From contig NZ_JACIJH010000003.1 in NCBI RefSeq assembly GCF_014199295.1, positions 62,001 through 126,000 of the forward strand: a stretch of 64,000 nucleotides of DNA. The letters run 5' to 3'. Shown piece by piece: positions 17,639 through 27,805 of this stretch. Position 1 is the stretch's first letter; the number at the start of each line of letters is the position of its first letter. The notes under the pieces are model-generated. The model searched no databases. It was not told the origin of the DNA and saw nothing but the letters and a program-made list of their open reading frames with translations. Both the position numbers and the translations under genes were made by a program. Source of the DNA: Sphingopyxis panaciterrulae. GTDB lineage: Bacteria; Pseudomonadota; Alphaproteobacteria; Sphingomonadales; Sphingomonadaceae.

Positions 17639-18943
17639 ATGGCGACCATTCCCCCTCCCCCTTCCGTCGACCCCGTGCTGCCGCCCGACACTCCGTCCAG
17701 CGCGCCTTCCCCGCTCGCTTTCACCGACTATCGCTATTATTGGGTCGCGCGCTTCACCGCGGTGATGGCGACGATCGCGATGGTCGTGGTGATCGGCTAT
17801 CAGCTCTACGACACGGCGCGCAGCGACTATGGCATGACGATTCGCGAGGCGTCGTTCCAGCTCGGGCTGCTCGGCCTCGTCCAGTTCGTGCCGCTCGCGG
17901 TGCTGACGCCGATCGCCGGCTGGGCGGCCGACCGCTTCGAGCGGCGGAGCGTCGCGATCTTCTCCAACCTCATCGACATCAGCATCGCCGCGATGCTCGG
18001 CTGGTTCACCTGGATCGGCGGGCTGACGCTGCCGCTGCTGTTCGGCCTCGCGGCGCTGCACGGCGTCGCACGCGTCTTCTCCGGCCCGGCGATGAGCGCG
18101 ATCGCGCCCAATATCGTGCCGCCCGCCGTGCTGCCGCGCGCGATCGCGATGAGCAGCATCGCCTGGCAGTCGGCGTCGGTGATCGGTCCCGCTGCCGGCG
18201 GGCTGATCTATGCCGCGCACCCGACCTCGGTCTATGTTTTCGCGGTCGCCTCGCTCGCGGTATCGGCCTTCACCCTCAGCCGCGTCCGCCCGGTCCAGCC
18301 GCCACCGCCCGAGGTCCGGCGACACCCGCTGCGCGAGATGATCGACGGGCTGCATTTCGTCTGGACCGAGCGCTTCCTGCTCGGCACCATCACCCTCGAC
18401 CTGTTCGCGGTGCTGCTCGCGGGCGCGACGGCGATGCTGCCCGTCTATGCGCGCGATATCCTGCACGTCGGGTCAGAGGGGCTCGGCTTCCTGCGCGCCG
18501 CCCCGGCGGTCGGCGCGGCGCTCGTCGCGCTCGGCCTCGCCATCCGTCCGATCGAGCGCAACGTCGGGGTCAAGATGCTGTGGGCGGTGGCGGTCTTCGG
18601 CGCCGTCACCGTCGGCTTCGGCCTTTCGAACAGCTTCGCCCTGTCGCTCGCGCTGCTCGTCGTGATGGGCGCGGCGGACATGTTCTCGGTCTTCGTGCGC
18701 GGGACGCTGATCCAGCTCAACACGCCCGACCATATGCGCGGCCGCGTCAGCGCGGCGTCGGGTCTGGCCGTGTCGGCCTCGAACGAGCTCGGCGAGATGC
18801 GCGCCGGCGCCATGGCGGCCGTGCTCGGCCCGATCGGCGCGGTGGTGATCGGCGGCGCGGCGGCGGTCGGCGTGACCGCGCTCTGGTCGTGGCTGTTTCC
18901 CGAACTGCGCCGCGCACGAACCTTCGAGCCGCAATTCCAATAG
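17639..18943 (+). CDS. MFS transporter, EntS-type exporter family
   Basis: A 434-residue inner-membrane protein with about ten to twelve hydrophobic helices; the N-terminus (ALAFTDYRYYWVARF-like region at 23-40) and the motif GWAADRFERRSVAIFSN (about 98-114) fit the MFS_3 exporters related to the enterobactin exporter EntS. The repeated GRVSAASGL segment near residue 370 is also typical. Substrate is unknown; no siderophore biosynthesis genes adjoin it, so an iron role is not supported by context. The ATG is preceded by AAGGCG. It stands alone between divergent and co-directional neighbours. Confidence 0.82.
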   Translation: MATIPPPPSVDPVLPPDTPSSAPSPLAFTDYRYYWVARFTAVMATIAMVVVIGYQLYDTARSDYGMTIREASFQLGLLGLVQFVPLAVLTPIAGWAADRFERRSVAIFSNLIDISIAAMLGWFTWIGGLTLPLLFGLAALHGVARVFSGPAMSAIAPNIVPPAVLPRAIAMSSIAWQSASVIGPAAGGLIYAAHPTSVYVFAVASLAVSAFTLSRVRPVQPPPPEVRRHPLREMIDGLHFVWTERFLLGTITLDLFAVLLAGATAMLPVYARDILHVGSEGLGFLRAAPAVGAALVALGLAIRPIERNVGVKMLWAVAVFGAVTVGFGLSNSFALSLALLVVMGAADMFSVFVRGTLIQLNTPDHMRGRVSAASGLAVSASNELGEMRAGAMAAVLGPIGAVVIGGAAAVGVTALWSWLFPELRRARTFEPQFQ

Positions 18944-18987
18944 GCCATCGGCTCGCCGCGCGTTCGCTTCCGTTCGCCTGAATTCTA

Positions 18988-19015
18988 TTGTCAATTTTTT
19001 TAGTTGAATTATATC
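18988..19015 (+). promoter_or_regulatory. candidate sigma-70-type promoter upstream of hydrolase-cysK
   Basis: An AT-rich island in GC-rich DNA contains TTGTCA, a 16-base spacer with a run of seven T, and TATATC. This is a reasonable -35/-10 pair placed about 50 bases upstream of the hydrolase start. No transcript evidence is available. Confidence 0.45.
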
Positions 19016-19067
19016 TCCCCTACCCGTCACCGCGGTTTCCTCTTCATTCCGATATGGAGCGACCGCC

Positions 19068-19753
19068 ATGCATGCTTCCAGCATCCATCATAAAATCCTG
19101 ACGATTCCGGGCCTTCACAACAGCGGCCCGACCCATTGGCAAAGCCTGTGGGAACGGAAATTCCCCGACAGCGAGCGAGTCGATCTCGGCGCGTGGGACG
19201 ATCCCGACCAAGGCGAATGGGTCGCGCGCATCGCCGACGCGATCGACGCCGAAAGCGCACCGGTGCTGGTCGCCGCGCACAGCCTCGGCTGCCATGCCTT
19301 CGCGCACTGGTTCGCGCAGGCGGGCGGCATTGCGCGGGCGAGGATCGCGGGCGCGCTGCTCGTCGCGCCGCCCGATCTGGCGCGGCTTCCCGAACGCGGG
19401 CGGCTGAAGAGCTTCACCGCCGCACCGATGCTGATGCCGCGCCAGACCTTCATCGCCGTGGCGAGCGAGAATGATCCCTACGCCGCCACCGCCCACGTCT
19501 GGCGCCTGTCGCGCCAGTGGGGCGCGCGCTTCGTCAATGCCGGACCCTTCGGCCATATCAATGCGGACTCCGCGCTCGGCGACTGGCCTTATGGACAGTA
19601 TCTGCTCGCCTCGTTACAACCCGCGCCGCCCCCGGCGCTCGCGAACGAACGGCTCTGGGCGCGATCGGGCGACTGGCCGCACCGGTTTGCGCGGCGCGAT
19701 CCCCGGTTCGGCTATCAAGCCCGGTCCGACTATCAAGAAGGTGTACAGCGACG

Positions 19754-19757
<4 letters not shown>
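19068..19757 (+). CDS. RBBP9/YdeN family alpha/beta hydrolase
   Basis: A 229-residue serine hydrolase of the RBBP9/YdeN type: [19 protein letters not shown] at residues 11-29 is the family opening, [13 protein letters not shown] holds the nucleophile Ser71 in H-S-L-G, and GHINADS near residue 163 supplies the catalytic histidine. Substrate unknown. The stop overlaps the cysK start (ATGA), so translation is coupled to cysteine synthase. Such coupling suggests shared expression rather than a known shared pathway. Confidence 0.87.
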
Positions 19758-20674
<917 letters not shown>

Positions 20675-20682
20675 TTCCCGCC

Positions 20683-21837
20683 ATGCGTCCGGACGAGGCG
20701 CCAGCGACGTTGCCCCTGTGGCGCGAAGGATCGGGTTGGCTGTTCGCGCTGCTGGCATTGGCAGCGATCGCCGGCGTGCTCTACGCAAGCGCGCCCGGTA
20801 GCGGCGGCAAGGATGCGCGGAGCCGGCAGCATCCGGTCGCGCCGCCGGCAGAGGTGGTTCCCGAGGTCGCGCCGATGGAGCTGGCGCCGGTCACGGTCGA
20901 GGATGCGCGGACCGCCAATGCGCGCGTCCCGCTGATCGCCAAGGATTTCAAGCCGGCCCGTCCCTTCGTCTATCCGGGCGACCCCGGCAATCGCGCCCGC
21001 GCCCGCGACTGCATGGCGGCGGCGATGCTTTACGAAGCGGGCGACGACAGCAAAGGCCAGCTTGCGGTCGGGCAGGTCGTCATCAACCGCGTCCGCCATC
21101 CCGCTTTCCCGAAGAGCATCTGCGAGGTGGTCTTTCAGGGGTCGGACCGCGCGACCGGCTGCCAGTTCACCTTCACCTGCGACGGCGCGCTCGCGCGCCG
21201 CTATTCGGACGCAGCGTGGAAGCGGGCGCAGGACAATGCCGGCATGATGCTCGCCGGCCTCGTCGATCCGGCGGTGGGCCTCGCCACCCATTATCATACC
21301 GACTGGGTGCGCCCTTATTGGAGCGACAGCCTCGAAAAGATCGCGATCGTCGACACCCATCTCTTCTTCCGCTGGCCAGGCTATTGGGGCACGCCCGGCG
21401 CCTTCCGCGGCGCGGTGCTCGGCCGCGACCCGGTCGAAGCGCCGCTGGCGGCGATCTCGCTCGCCCACGCCGGCGGCCCGCCGATCGAACTGGCCGGCGT
21501 CGACACCGATGCCGGGGTCGGCGAGCCGCGCATCGTCTCCGGCCAGAGCGACGCGAGCGACGCGCCGCGCGACAGCATCTATATCCAGCTCGACCGCCGG
21601 GCGCCGCCCGAAAGCTTCGTCACCCTCGCCCTGCGGCTGTGCGGGGAACGCGAATATTGCAAGCTGATGGGCTGGACCAACCCGGTGCTGAAGCCCGAGG
21701 GCGACGCAATGAGCGCGACCCAGCGCGCGGCGATGACCTTTTCCTATCTGCGCGACGACAAGGCCGGATTCGAAAAGGCGCTGTGGAACTGCGCCGAATA
21801 TCAGCGCGACGACACGCGCCAGTGCATGAAGCGGTAA
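20683..21837 (+). CDS. SleB-type cell wall hydrolase
   Basis: A 384-residue peptidoglycan hydrolase. A transmembrane anchor (GWLFALLALAAIAGVLYASA, about 18-37) is followed by a Pro/Val-rich linker and the Hydrolase_2 (SleB) domain: AMLYEAGDDSKGQLAVGQVV with the catalytic glutamate, then NRVRHPAFPKSICEVVFQGS. The C-terminal third (about 250-384) is an extension of unknown fold containing four cysteines. It starts 8 bases after cysK at ATG 20683 and is probably co-transcribed. Family members are lytic transglycosylases or amidases; which one is not clear here. Confidence 0.85.
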   Translation: MRPDEAPATLPLWREGSGWLFALLALAAIAGVLYASAPGSGGKDARSRQHPVAPPAEVVPEVAPMELAPVTVEDARTANARVPLIAKDFKPARPFVYPGDPGNRARARDCMAAAMLYEAGDDSKGQLAVGQVVINRVRHPAFPKSICEVVFQGSDRATGCQFTFTCDGALARRYSDAAWKRAQDNAGMMLAGLVDPAVGLATHYHTDWVRPYWSDSLEKIAIVDTHLFFRWPGYWGTPGAFRGAVLGRDPVEAPLAAISLAHAGGPPIELAGVDTDAGVGEPRIVSGQSDASDAPRDSIYIQLDRRAPPESFVTLALRLCGEREYCKLMGWTNPVLKPEGDAMSATQRAAMTFSYLRDDKAGFEKALWNCAEYQRDDTRQCMKR

Positions 21838-21882
21838 AAGCGAGCGACCGTTTCGGAGCGGTAAGCGGCCATCCCCCACCTT

Positions 21883-21961
21883 TGTCATTCCCGCGAAAGC
21901 GGGAACCCAGAGTGGGGTCAGCCGACGCACGCTCTGGGTTCCCGCTTCCGCGGGAATGACA
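21883..21961. repeat. palindromic repeat module, element A (copy 1)
   Basis: Arms TGTCATTCCCGCGAAAGCGG and its complement enclose a loop containing TGGGGTCAGCCGACGCACGC. The reverse complement is nearly identical, including the loop, to the element at 58224-58301. It is the first of three consecutive hairpins in the 21838-22269 gap between sleB and the convergent dehydrogenase; no gene is visible in that gap. Confidence 0.85.
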
Positions 21962-22012
21962 AGTTATGAAATGCCGATCGTCGTCAACCGGCCGCGTCCT
22001 GACATTCGCCAT

Positions 22013-22096
22013 GCCGGACTTGATCCGGGATCCCGCTTTTTCAAGGCATCGACTGGTTTCGCCATCCAGCGGGACCCCGGATCAAGTCCGGGGTGA
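22013..22096. repeat. palindromic repeat module, element B (copy 1)
   Basis: Arms GCCGGACTTGATCCGGGATC and CCCCGGATCAAGTCCGG flank a loop with AAGGCATCGACTGGTTTCGC. Its reverse complement matches 58067-58158 at nearly every base. It follows element A after 51 bases, and the same A-B pair recurs inverted near 58 kb. Confidence 0.85.
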
Positions 22097-22135
22097 CGAT
22101 GAAAGAAGAATGGCGTTTCTATCGGAAATCCTCTC

Positions 22136-22225
22136 GTGATCCCCGGCGAAAGCCGGGGTCCAGGGCGTCGGAGAGCCGGCGCTATGCAGTCGCACTCCGG
22201 ACCCCGGCCTTCGGCCGGGGATCAC
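22136..22225. repeat. third hairpin repeat (GTGATCCCCGGC family)
   Basis: GTGATCCCCGGCGAAAGCCG on the left and GGCCTTCGGCCGGGGATCAC on the right form a perfect 14-base outer stem, each arm itself containing a small GGCNNNAGCC hairpin. The element ends about 45 bases before the stop of the dehydrogenase on the other strand and could end transcription from either side. Confidence 0.8.
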
Positions 22226-22269
22226 ATGGCATATGTCCGCAACCGATCGCTCCCGACGGCCCCCTCCGC

Positions 22270-23400
22270 CTATGGCCGGATCAGATATTTCTCTCCCGTC
22301 CGCTTGGCATTGTAGTTCGCGATCGTTTCAAGCGACAGCGCGTCGGTCAGCGAGATTTCGTGGCTGTAATGGCTCTTGAAGGTCGTCGTCAGCTCATCGA
22401 CGACGCGCTGGCGCATCCGCCCCACGACCTCCGGCCCCGCCTTCTGCATGAAAGGCGTCAGCAGGAAGCCCGACAGCGACCAGGAAAAACCGAAGCTGCG
22501 GTTCAGCACCGTCGGCCCCACGTCGAGCGCGCCATAGATATAGACCTGCTTGAACGAGTCCGAGCCATAGCGGCTGTAGGTCGTCATCCGCTGGACCGCC
22601 GCCGCCTCCATGCAGGCGAGAATCTGGCTCGCCAGCTTGCCGCCGCCGATCGCGTCGAAGCCGATCGTCGCGCCGGTCTCGACGATCGCGGCGGTCAGCC
22701 GGTCGAGGAAATCGGCGTCGCTGCTGTTGACGACATGCGCGGCGCCCAGCCCCTTCAATATTTCCACCTGCGCTTCGCTGCGCACGATGTTGACGAGCGG
22801 GATGCCATCCTTGGCGCAGATCTTCACCAGCATCTGCCCAAGGTTCGACGCCGCCGCGGTATGGACGATGGCGCTATGCCCCTCCATCCGCATCGTCTCG
22901 GTGAAGGCGAGGCTGGTCAGCGGGTTGACGAAACAGGATGCCCCGTCCTTCGGGTCGGTGCCGCCCGGCAGTTCCATGCACATCTGTGCCGGCAGACAGC
23001 GATACTCGGCATACATCTCGCCGCCGATCAGCGCGACCGTCTTGCCGAGCAGCGCCTGCGCCTCGGGCGACGACCCCGCCTTCACCACCTCGCCGCACGC
23101 TTCGTTGCCGATCGCCAGCGCCTCGCCGACGCGGCCCGCCATCGCGCGCATGCCCGGCGCGGGAATGTCGGCGGTGACCACCGGCAGCCCGTCGCGCGTC
23201 GCGGCGCGCGCGCTCGTCATGTCGGCCGCCCCGAACAGCAGACCCAGGTCCGAAGGGTTGATCGGGGTCGCCAATATCCGGACCAGCACCTCGTGCGGCG
23301 CGGGGTCGGGCATGGGTCGGCGTTCGAACGACACTTCCAGCTCGCCCTCGGGCTTGGCGAGGGTCAGCATGGTCAAATTGGTGTCAGGCAGGTCGGTCAT
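22270..23400 (-). CDS. zinc-binding dehydrogenase / quinone reductase-like (MDR family)
   Basis: A 376-residue medium-chain dehydrogenase. It has the GroES-like N-terminal domain (ATPINPSDLGLLFGA near residue 46, with the insertion of a long loop) and a Rossmann domain with HTAAASNLGQMLVKIC (about 175-190) and FDAIGGGKLASQ. Classical catalytic zinc ligands are not evident, so an NADPH:enone/quinone reductase such as the 2-haloacrylate-reductase group is possible. Start ATG 23400 is chosen because family homology begins just after it; earlier in-frame codons run into repeat-rich DNA. Confidence 0.82.
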   Translation of the reverse strand: MTDLPDTNLTMLTLAKPEGELEVSFERRPMPDPAPHEVLVRILATPINPSDLGLLFGAADMTSARAATRDGLPVVTADIPAPGMRAMAGRVGEALAIGNEACGEVVKAGSSPEAQALLGKTVALIGGEMYAEYRCLPAQMCMELPGGTDPKDGASCFVNPLTSLAFTETMRMEGHSAIVHTAAASNLGQMLVKICAKDGIPLVNIVRSEAQVEILKGLGAAHVVNSSDADFLDRLTAAIVETGATIGFDAIGGGKLASQILACMEAAAVQRMTTYSRYGSDSFKQVYIYGALDVGPTVLNRSFGFSWSLSGFLLTPFMQKAGPEVVGRMRQRVVDELTTTFKSHYSHEISLTDALSLETIANYNAKRTGEKYLIRP

Positions 23401-23474
23401 CGCGCATCTCCCGTTATTCGGTTTCTCGATGCAACGGACTAGGCGAGCCACGGCGGTGTGGCAATGGGGGGGCG

Positions 23475-23565
23475 GTCATTGCGAGCGGAGCGAAGCAATC
23501 TCCAGCAGTCGTCCTGCCTTGTCGATGGCTGGAGATTGCTTCGTCGCACCGCTGCTCGCAATGAC
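23475..23565. repeat. hairpin repeat (GTCATTGCGAGCG family)
   Basis: Arms GTCATTGCGAGCGGAGCGAA and a right arm ending GCTCGCAATGAC, with inner arms GCAATCTCCAGC and GCTGGAGATTGC, form a long imperfect hairpin. It fills the gap between the dehydrogenase promoter and the cysNC stop. The arm core ATTGCGAGC..GAAGCAAT is a repeat type I recognise from many proteobacterial intergenic regions. Confidence 0.8.
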
Positions 23566-23679
23566 GAAGGGGGAATTACGGGCTGTCGCGGAGATAATCG
23601 CCGAACGAGTTTAGGGTGACATGGGGGACGGGAAGGACGCGGATCCCCGTCTCCGCCCGAATGACGAACGCAAGCCTCT

Positions 23680-25581
23680 CTACCCCAACAGCCGGTCGAT
23701 GATCGCATCGGCGGCCTGTTCGGGCGTCATCGCGGTGGTGTCGATGCGGATTTCGGGGTTCTCGGGCGCCTCATAGGGGCTGTCGATGCCGGTGAAATTC
23801 TTGAGCTGCCCGGCGCGCGCCTTCTTGTAGAGCCCCTTGACGTCGCGCTTCTCGGCTTCCTCGAGCGGGGTGTCGATGAAGATTTCCAGGAACTCGCCCT
23901 CGGGCAGCATCGCGCGCACCATCTCGCGCTCGGCCCTGAACGGCGAGATGAAGGCGGTGATGACGATCAGGCCGGCATCGCTCATCAGCTTTGCCACCTC
24001 GCCGACGCGGCGGATGTTCTCGATCCGGTCGGCCTCGGTGAAGCCCAGATCGCGGTTGAGCCCGTGGCGGACATTGTCGCCGTCGAGCAGGAAGCTGTGG
24101 CGGTTCATCCGGTGCAGCTTCTTCTCGACCAGATTGGCGATCGTCGACTTGCCCGACCCTGAAAGCCCGGTGAACCACAGCAGCGCGGGCCGCTGGTTCT
24201 TCATGTCCGCCCGCATGTCGCGGTCGATGTCGGTCGCCTGCCAATGGACATTCTGCGCGCGGCGCAGGCTGAAGTGCAGCATCCCCGCCGCAACGGTCGC
24301 GTTGGTCAGCTTGTCGATCAGGATGAAGCCGCCGAGCGCGCGGTTGTCGGCATAGGCCTCGAACACGATCGGCTTGTCGGTCGAAACCTCGACCACGCCG
24401 ATGCCGTTCAGGTCCAGCGTCTTGGTCGCCAGATGGTCGAGCGTGTTGACGTTGATCTCATATTTGGGCGCCTGCACCGTCGCCGACACCGACTGGGTGC
24501 CCAGCTTCAGCCAATAGGCGCGGCCCGGAATCATCGCCTCGTCGGCCATCCAGACGAGCGTCGCCTCGAACTGGTCGGCAACTTCGGGCGGCGCGTCGGC
24601 GGCAGCGATGACATCGCCGCGCGAACAGTCGATCTCGTCGGTCAGCGTCAGCGTCACCGACTGGCCGGCGGCGGCCTCGTCCAGATCGCCGTCCAGCGTC
24701 ACGATCCGCCCGACCCGGGTCGTCTTGCCGCTCGGCAGGACGCGCACCGCGTCGCCGGGCCGGACGCGCCCGCCCGCGATCAGCCCGGAAAATCCCCTGA
24801 AATCAAGGTTTGGCCGGTTAACCCATTGAACCGGCATACGAAATTCTTTTTCGACCTCACGTTGCGCGGCAACTTCGACACCTTCCAGATGCTCGATCAG
24901 CGCCGGCCCCTTGTACCAGGGCGTGTTGGCCGACGCCGCGGCGATATTGTCGCCCTTGAACCCCGAAATCGGGATCGCGGTGAAATTCGTGATGCCGATC
25001 TCGCTCGCAAAGGCGCGGTAAGCAAGGGTAATGCGGTCGAAAACGCCCTTGTCGTACCCGACGAGGTCCATCTTGTTCACCGCGAGCACGATATGCCTGA
25101 TACCGAGCAGATGCGCGAGGAAGCTGTGGCGGCGCGTCTGGGTCAGCACGCCCTTGCGCGCATCGATCAGGATCACCGCAAGATCGGCGGTCGACGCGCC
25201 GGTCACCATGTTGCGCGTGTACTGTTCGTGCCCCGGCGTGTCGGCGACGATGAACTTGCGCTTCTCGGTCGTGAAGAAGCGATAGGCGACGTCGATCGTG
25301 ATCCCCTGCTCGCGCTCGGCGGCAAGGCCGTCGACGAGCAGCGCAAAGTCGATCTCCTGCCCCTGCGTCCCGACGCGCCTGCTGTCGGCCTCGAGCGCCG
25401 CAAGCTGATCCTCGAAGATCATTTTGCTGTCATAGAGCAGCCGCCCGATCAGCGTCGACTTGCCGTCGTCGACCGAGCCGCAGGTGATGAACCGCAGCAG
25501 CGATTTCTGCTCGTGCCGCGCGAGATAGGCCTCGATATCCTCGGCGATCAACGCGTCGGTGACATAAACAGGGTCGGTCAT
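23680..25581 (-). CDS. cysNC: bifunctional sulfate adenylyltransferase subunit 1 / adenylylsulfate kinase
   Basis: Fused CysN GTPase and CysC kinase of sulfate assimilation: with CysD it makes adenylyl sulfate, which the C-terminal domain phosphorylates to PAPS. The 633-residue protein has the GTPase P-loop [23 protein letters not shown] and NKMDLVGYD in the first half, two beta-barrel domains, and the kinase P-loop GLSGSGKST at about 472-480 followed by [17 protein letters not shown]. The fusion is typical of alphaproteobacteria. It lies downstream of cysD with a 127-base spacer holding a hairpin repeat. Confidence 0.95.
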   Translation of the reverse strand: MTDPVYVTDALIAEDIEAYLARHEQKSLLRFITCGSVDDGKSTLIGRLLYDSKMIFEDQLAALEADSRRVGTQGQEIDFALLVDGLAAEREQGITIDVAYRFFTTEKRKFIVADTPGHEQYTRNMVTGASTADLAVILIDARKGVLTQTRRHSFLAHLLGIRHIVLAVNKMDLVGYDKGVFDRITLAYRAFASEIGITNFTAIPISGFKGDNIAAASANTPWYKGPALIEHLEGVEVAAQREVEKEFRMPVQWVNRPNLDFRGFSGLIAGGRVRPGDAVRVLPSGKTTRVGRIVTLDGDLDEAAAGQSVTLTLTDEIDCSRGDVIAAADAPPEVADQFEATLVWMADEAMIPGRAYWLKLGTQSVSATVQAPKYEINVNTLDHLATKTLDLNGIGVVEVSTDKPIVFEAYADNRALGGFILIDKLTNATVAAGMLHFSLRRAQNVHWQATDIDRDMRADMKNQRPALLWFTGLSGSGKSTIANLVEKKLHRMNRHSFLLDGDNVRHGLNRDLGFTEADRIENIRRVGEVAKLMSDAGLIVITAFISPFRAEREMVRAMLPEGEFLEIFIDTPLEEAEKRDVKGLYKKARAGQLKNFTGIDSPYEAPENPEIRIDTTAMTPEQAADAIIDRLLG

Positions 25582-25603
25582 TGGCTAGTTCCGCACACAA
25601 ATG

Positions 25604-25684
25604 CCGTTCGGGCTGAGCTTATCGAAGCCCTGTTCTTTTCTTCTGAAAGAAAGAGCGGCCCTTCGACAAGCTCAGGGCGAACGG
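25604..25684. repeat. intra-operon hairpin between cysD and cysNC
   Basis: CCGTTCGGGCTGAGCTTATC pairs with GACAAGCTCAGGGCGAACGG around a loop of roughly 40 bases. The family is the same as at 6689 and 49929. Because cysD and cysNC must be co-expressed, the hairpin sits in the middle of the message. Confidence 0.85.
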
Positions 25685-25708
25685 AAAAAGGAAGGCAGCG
25701 CAGGGCCA

Positions 25709-26626
25709 TCAGAAATACCCCTCCTGCTTCTTCTTCTCCATCGACGCGTCGCCGCCGTCCTTGTCGATCGCCCGGCCCTGCCGCTCCGACGTCGTGGTCA
25801 GCAGCATCTCCTGGATCACTTCGGGCAGCGTCGCCGCCTCGCTCTCCACCGCACCGGTAAGCGGGTAGCAGCCCAGCGTGCGGAAGCGGATCGAGCGCTC
25901 CACCGGCACCTCGCCGGGGCGCAGCGGGAAGCGGTCGTCGTCGACCATCAGCAGCAGCCCGTCGCGCTCCACCGTCGGACGCGGCGCCGCGAAATAGAGC
26001 GGCACGATGGGGATCTGCTCGCGTGCGATATATTGCCAGATGTCGAGTTCGGTCCAGTTACTGATCGGGAAGACGCGGATGCTCTCGCCCTTGGCTTTCC
26101 GGGCGTTGTAGAGGTTCCACAGCTCGGGCCGCTGCTGCTTGGGATCCCAGCCGTGGCTTGCGGTGCGGAAGGAGAAGATGCGCTCCTTCGCCCGGCTCTT
26201 CTCCTCGTCGCGCCGCGCGCCGCCGAAGGCGACATCGAAGCCGTGGAGGTCGAGCGCCTGCTTCAGTCCCTCGGTCTTCCACATGTCGGTGTGCAAGGGG
26301 CCATGGTCGAATGGGTTGATGCCCCGCGCCTTCGCCTCGGGGTTCTGATAGACGATCAGGTCCATCCCGCTCTCCGCGGCCATCCGGTCGCGCAGTTCGT
26401 ACATCGCCCGGAACTTCCATGTCGTGTCGACATGCAGCAGCGGAAAGGGCGGCGGCGACGGATAAAAGGCCTTGCGCGCCAGATGCAGCATCACCGCGCT
26501 GTCCTTGCCCACCGAATAGAGCATCACCGGATGCGCCGCATCCGCCATCACCTCACGCATGATGTGGATGCTCTCGGCCTCCAGCCGGTCCAGATGAGTC
26601 AATTCCGCCGAAGCAGGGAACGGCAC
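25709..26626 (-). CDS. cysD: sulfate adenylyltransferase subunit 2
   Basis: Catalytic ATP-sulfurylase subunit, an ATP pyrophosphatase-fold enzyme that adenylates sulfate with CysN. The 305-residue product has the PP-loop [14 protein letters not shown] (S-x-G-K-D-S at 38-43), [13 protein letters not shown], and the C-terminal [15 protein letters not shown] typical of CysD. The start is a GTG at 26626 (V-P-F-P-A-S), preceded at proper spacing by AGAAAGGA; no ATG fits. The LysR gene lies upstream on the same strand. Confidence 0.95.
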   Translation of the reverse strand: MPFPASAELTHLDRLEAESIHIMREVMADAAHPVMLYSVGKDSAVMLHLARKAFYPSPPPFPLLHVDTTWKFRAMYELRDRMAAESGMDLIVYQNPEAKARGINPFDHGPLHTDMWKTEGLKQALDLHGFDVAFGGARRDEEKSRAKERIFSFRTASHGWDPKQQRPELWNLYNARKAKGESIRVFPISNWTELDIWQYIAREQIPIVPLYFAAPRPTVERDGLLLMVDDDRFPLRPGEVPVERSIRFRTLGCYPLTGAVESEAATLPEVIQEMLLTTTSERQGRAIDKDGGDASMEKKKQEGYF

Positions 26627-26798
26627 GTTTTGGTCCTTTCTGTCCACGACACCGCCGCTATAGCCGCTTGCGCGGCGGGCAGAATTCCCAAATGGGAACC
26701 CGGCAGCCCTCGACGGTCCCGACCGTATCGCCTTGCAATGCCATGCCGGGCGACGCAAACACTATGGCCTTTCCCCCGGCCAAGACAGGCTTGCAGCG

Positions 26799-27704
26799 TC
26801 ACGCGGCCCGTTCGACCCTTGCGTGGTGCCAGTCGCGCGCGAGCGCCTCGATCGCCGGTAGCCGCGCGGCCAGACGATCCACGATATCGGGAAGCGCCAT
26901 CCAGTCGGGCGCGAGCAGCAATCCCAGTTCGCGCCGGAAATCATATCCGGCAATACGGAGCGGCACCGTCCCCTCGATAGCCAGCGACAGCGGGGCGGTG
27001 GTGATACCGATCCCCGCCGCCACCATGCGGAGGCAGCGGTCGTCGCTGTCGCTGCGCAGCGAAAAGCGCGGCCGGACCCGATGGCGCGTGAAGAAGCGGC
27101 TCGTCGCGTCGAGCCATTCGCACGAGCGGCGTGCGATCATCGTTTCGGGGGCCAGTTCCTCGGGCGTGACCTCGCCGCGCCCGGCCAGAGCATGACTGTC
27201 GGACACCAGCATCACCAGCGGCTCTTCGTAAAGCGCCATCGCCGACTGCGCCCCGCCCTCTCCCGCCCGGAGCGGGACGAGCGCCGCCTGGATGCGTCCG
27301 CCGGCGAGCGCCGCGCGCAGTTCGGCATCGCTGCCCTCGACGATCTCGATCGAAAAGCTCCGGGCGAATTCGGCCACGAGCCGCTGCAGGAACTCCCCCG
27401 GCGCGGACCGGATCACACCGATCCGCAACAGGGGCACCATCGTTTCCGTCTGGCGCCCGAAGCCGTCGGCGGCGCGGAAACCGCGTTCCAGATCGCGCGC
27501 GATGAGGAGAAAGCGGCCGCCCGCCTCGGTCAGCCGGATCTGGCGTCGGCTGCGGATGAAGAGCGGCGCCCCGACCTGCCGCTCGAGCTCGGCCACGCCG
27601 ATCGACAGCGCGGGCTGGGTCACGCGGATATGCTGGGCCGCCTGGGTGAAGCTGCCGGCGTCGACGACGGCGAGGAACTGGCGGATGTGCGATCGCTTTA
27701 TCAT
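26799..27704 (-). CDS. LysR family transcriptional regulator
   Basis: A 301-residue LTTR: winged helix at the N-terminus (FLAVVDAGSFTQAAQHI, about residues 10-26, and VTQPALSIGVAELERQVG, about 28-45) and a substrate-binding domain from about residue 90. The effector is unknown. It is divergent from isovaleryl-CoA dehydrogenase (start-to-start 101 bases) and upstream of cysD on the same strand (172 bases). LysR regulators usually control the divergent gene, which argues for the leucine-type cluster; the sulfate genes are the alternative. Confidence 0.9.
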   Translation of the reverse strand: MIKRSHIRQFLAVVDAGSFTQAAQHIRVTQPALSIGVAELERQVGAPLFIRSRRQIRLTEAGGRFLLIARDLERGFRAADGFGRQTETMVPLLRIGVIRSAPGEFLQRLVAEFARSFSIEIVEGSDAELRAALAGGRIQAALVPLRAGEGGAQSAMALYEEPLVMLVSDSHALAGRGEVTPEELAPETMIARRSCEWLDATSRFFTRHRVRPRFSLRSDSDDRCLRMVAAGIGITTAPLSLAIEGTVPLRIAGYDFRRELGLLLAPDWMALPDIVDRLAARLPAIEALARDWHHARVERAA

Positions 27705-27717
27705 AAATTTTTCTTAT
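27703..27717. promoter_or_regulatory. candidate LysR-type operator (ATAA-N7-TTAT)
   Basis: ATAAATTTTTCTTAT is an inverted repeat of T-N11-A style within an AT-rich patch, overlapping the LysR start codon in the LysR/ivd divergent promoter region. LTTRs bind such motifs, but a four-base half-site is weak evidence. Confidence 0.3.
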
Positions 27718-27805
27718 GTCTTGTCGCATGGGATTTCAATTTTCATATGGTTCGACTTTCGGGCATGAGTGCGGCATCCTTGCCGCCTCGACCGAAAGGC
27801 TGACC

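Noticed and set aside
17639-18943. Considered as a siderophore exporter linked to the TonB receptor
   Set aside because: It lies 44 kb from the receptor and has no siderophore genes or iron operator nearby.
21883-22225. The three consecutive hairpins were considered as a CRISPR-like array
   Set aside because: The units are unlike each other, palindromic rather than direct repeats, with no spacer regularity and no cas genes.
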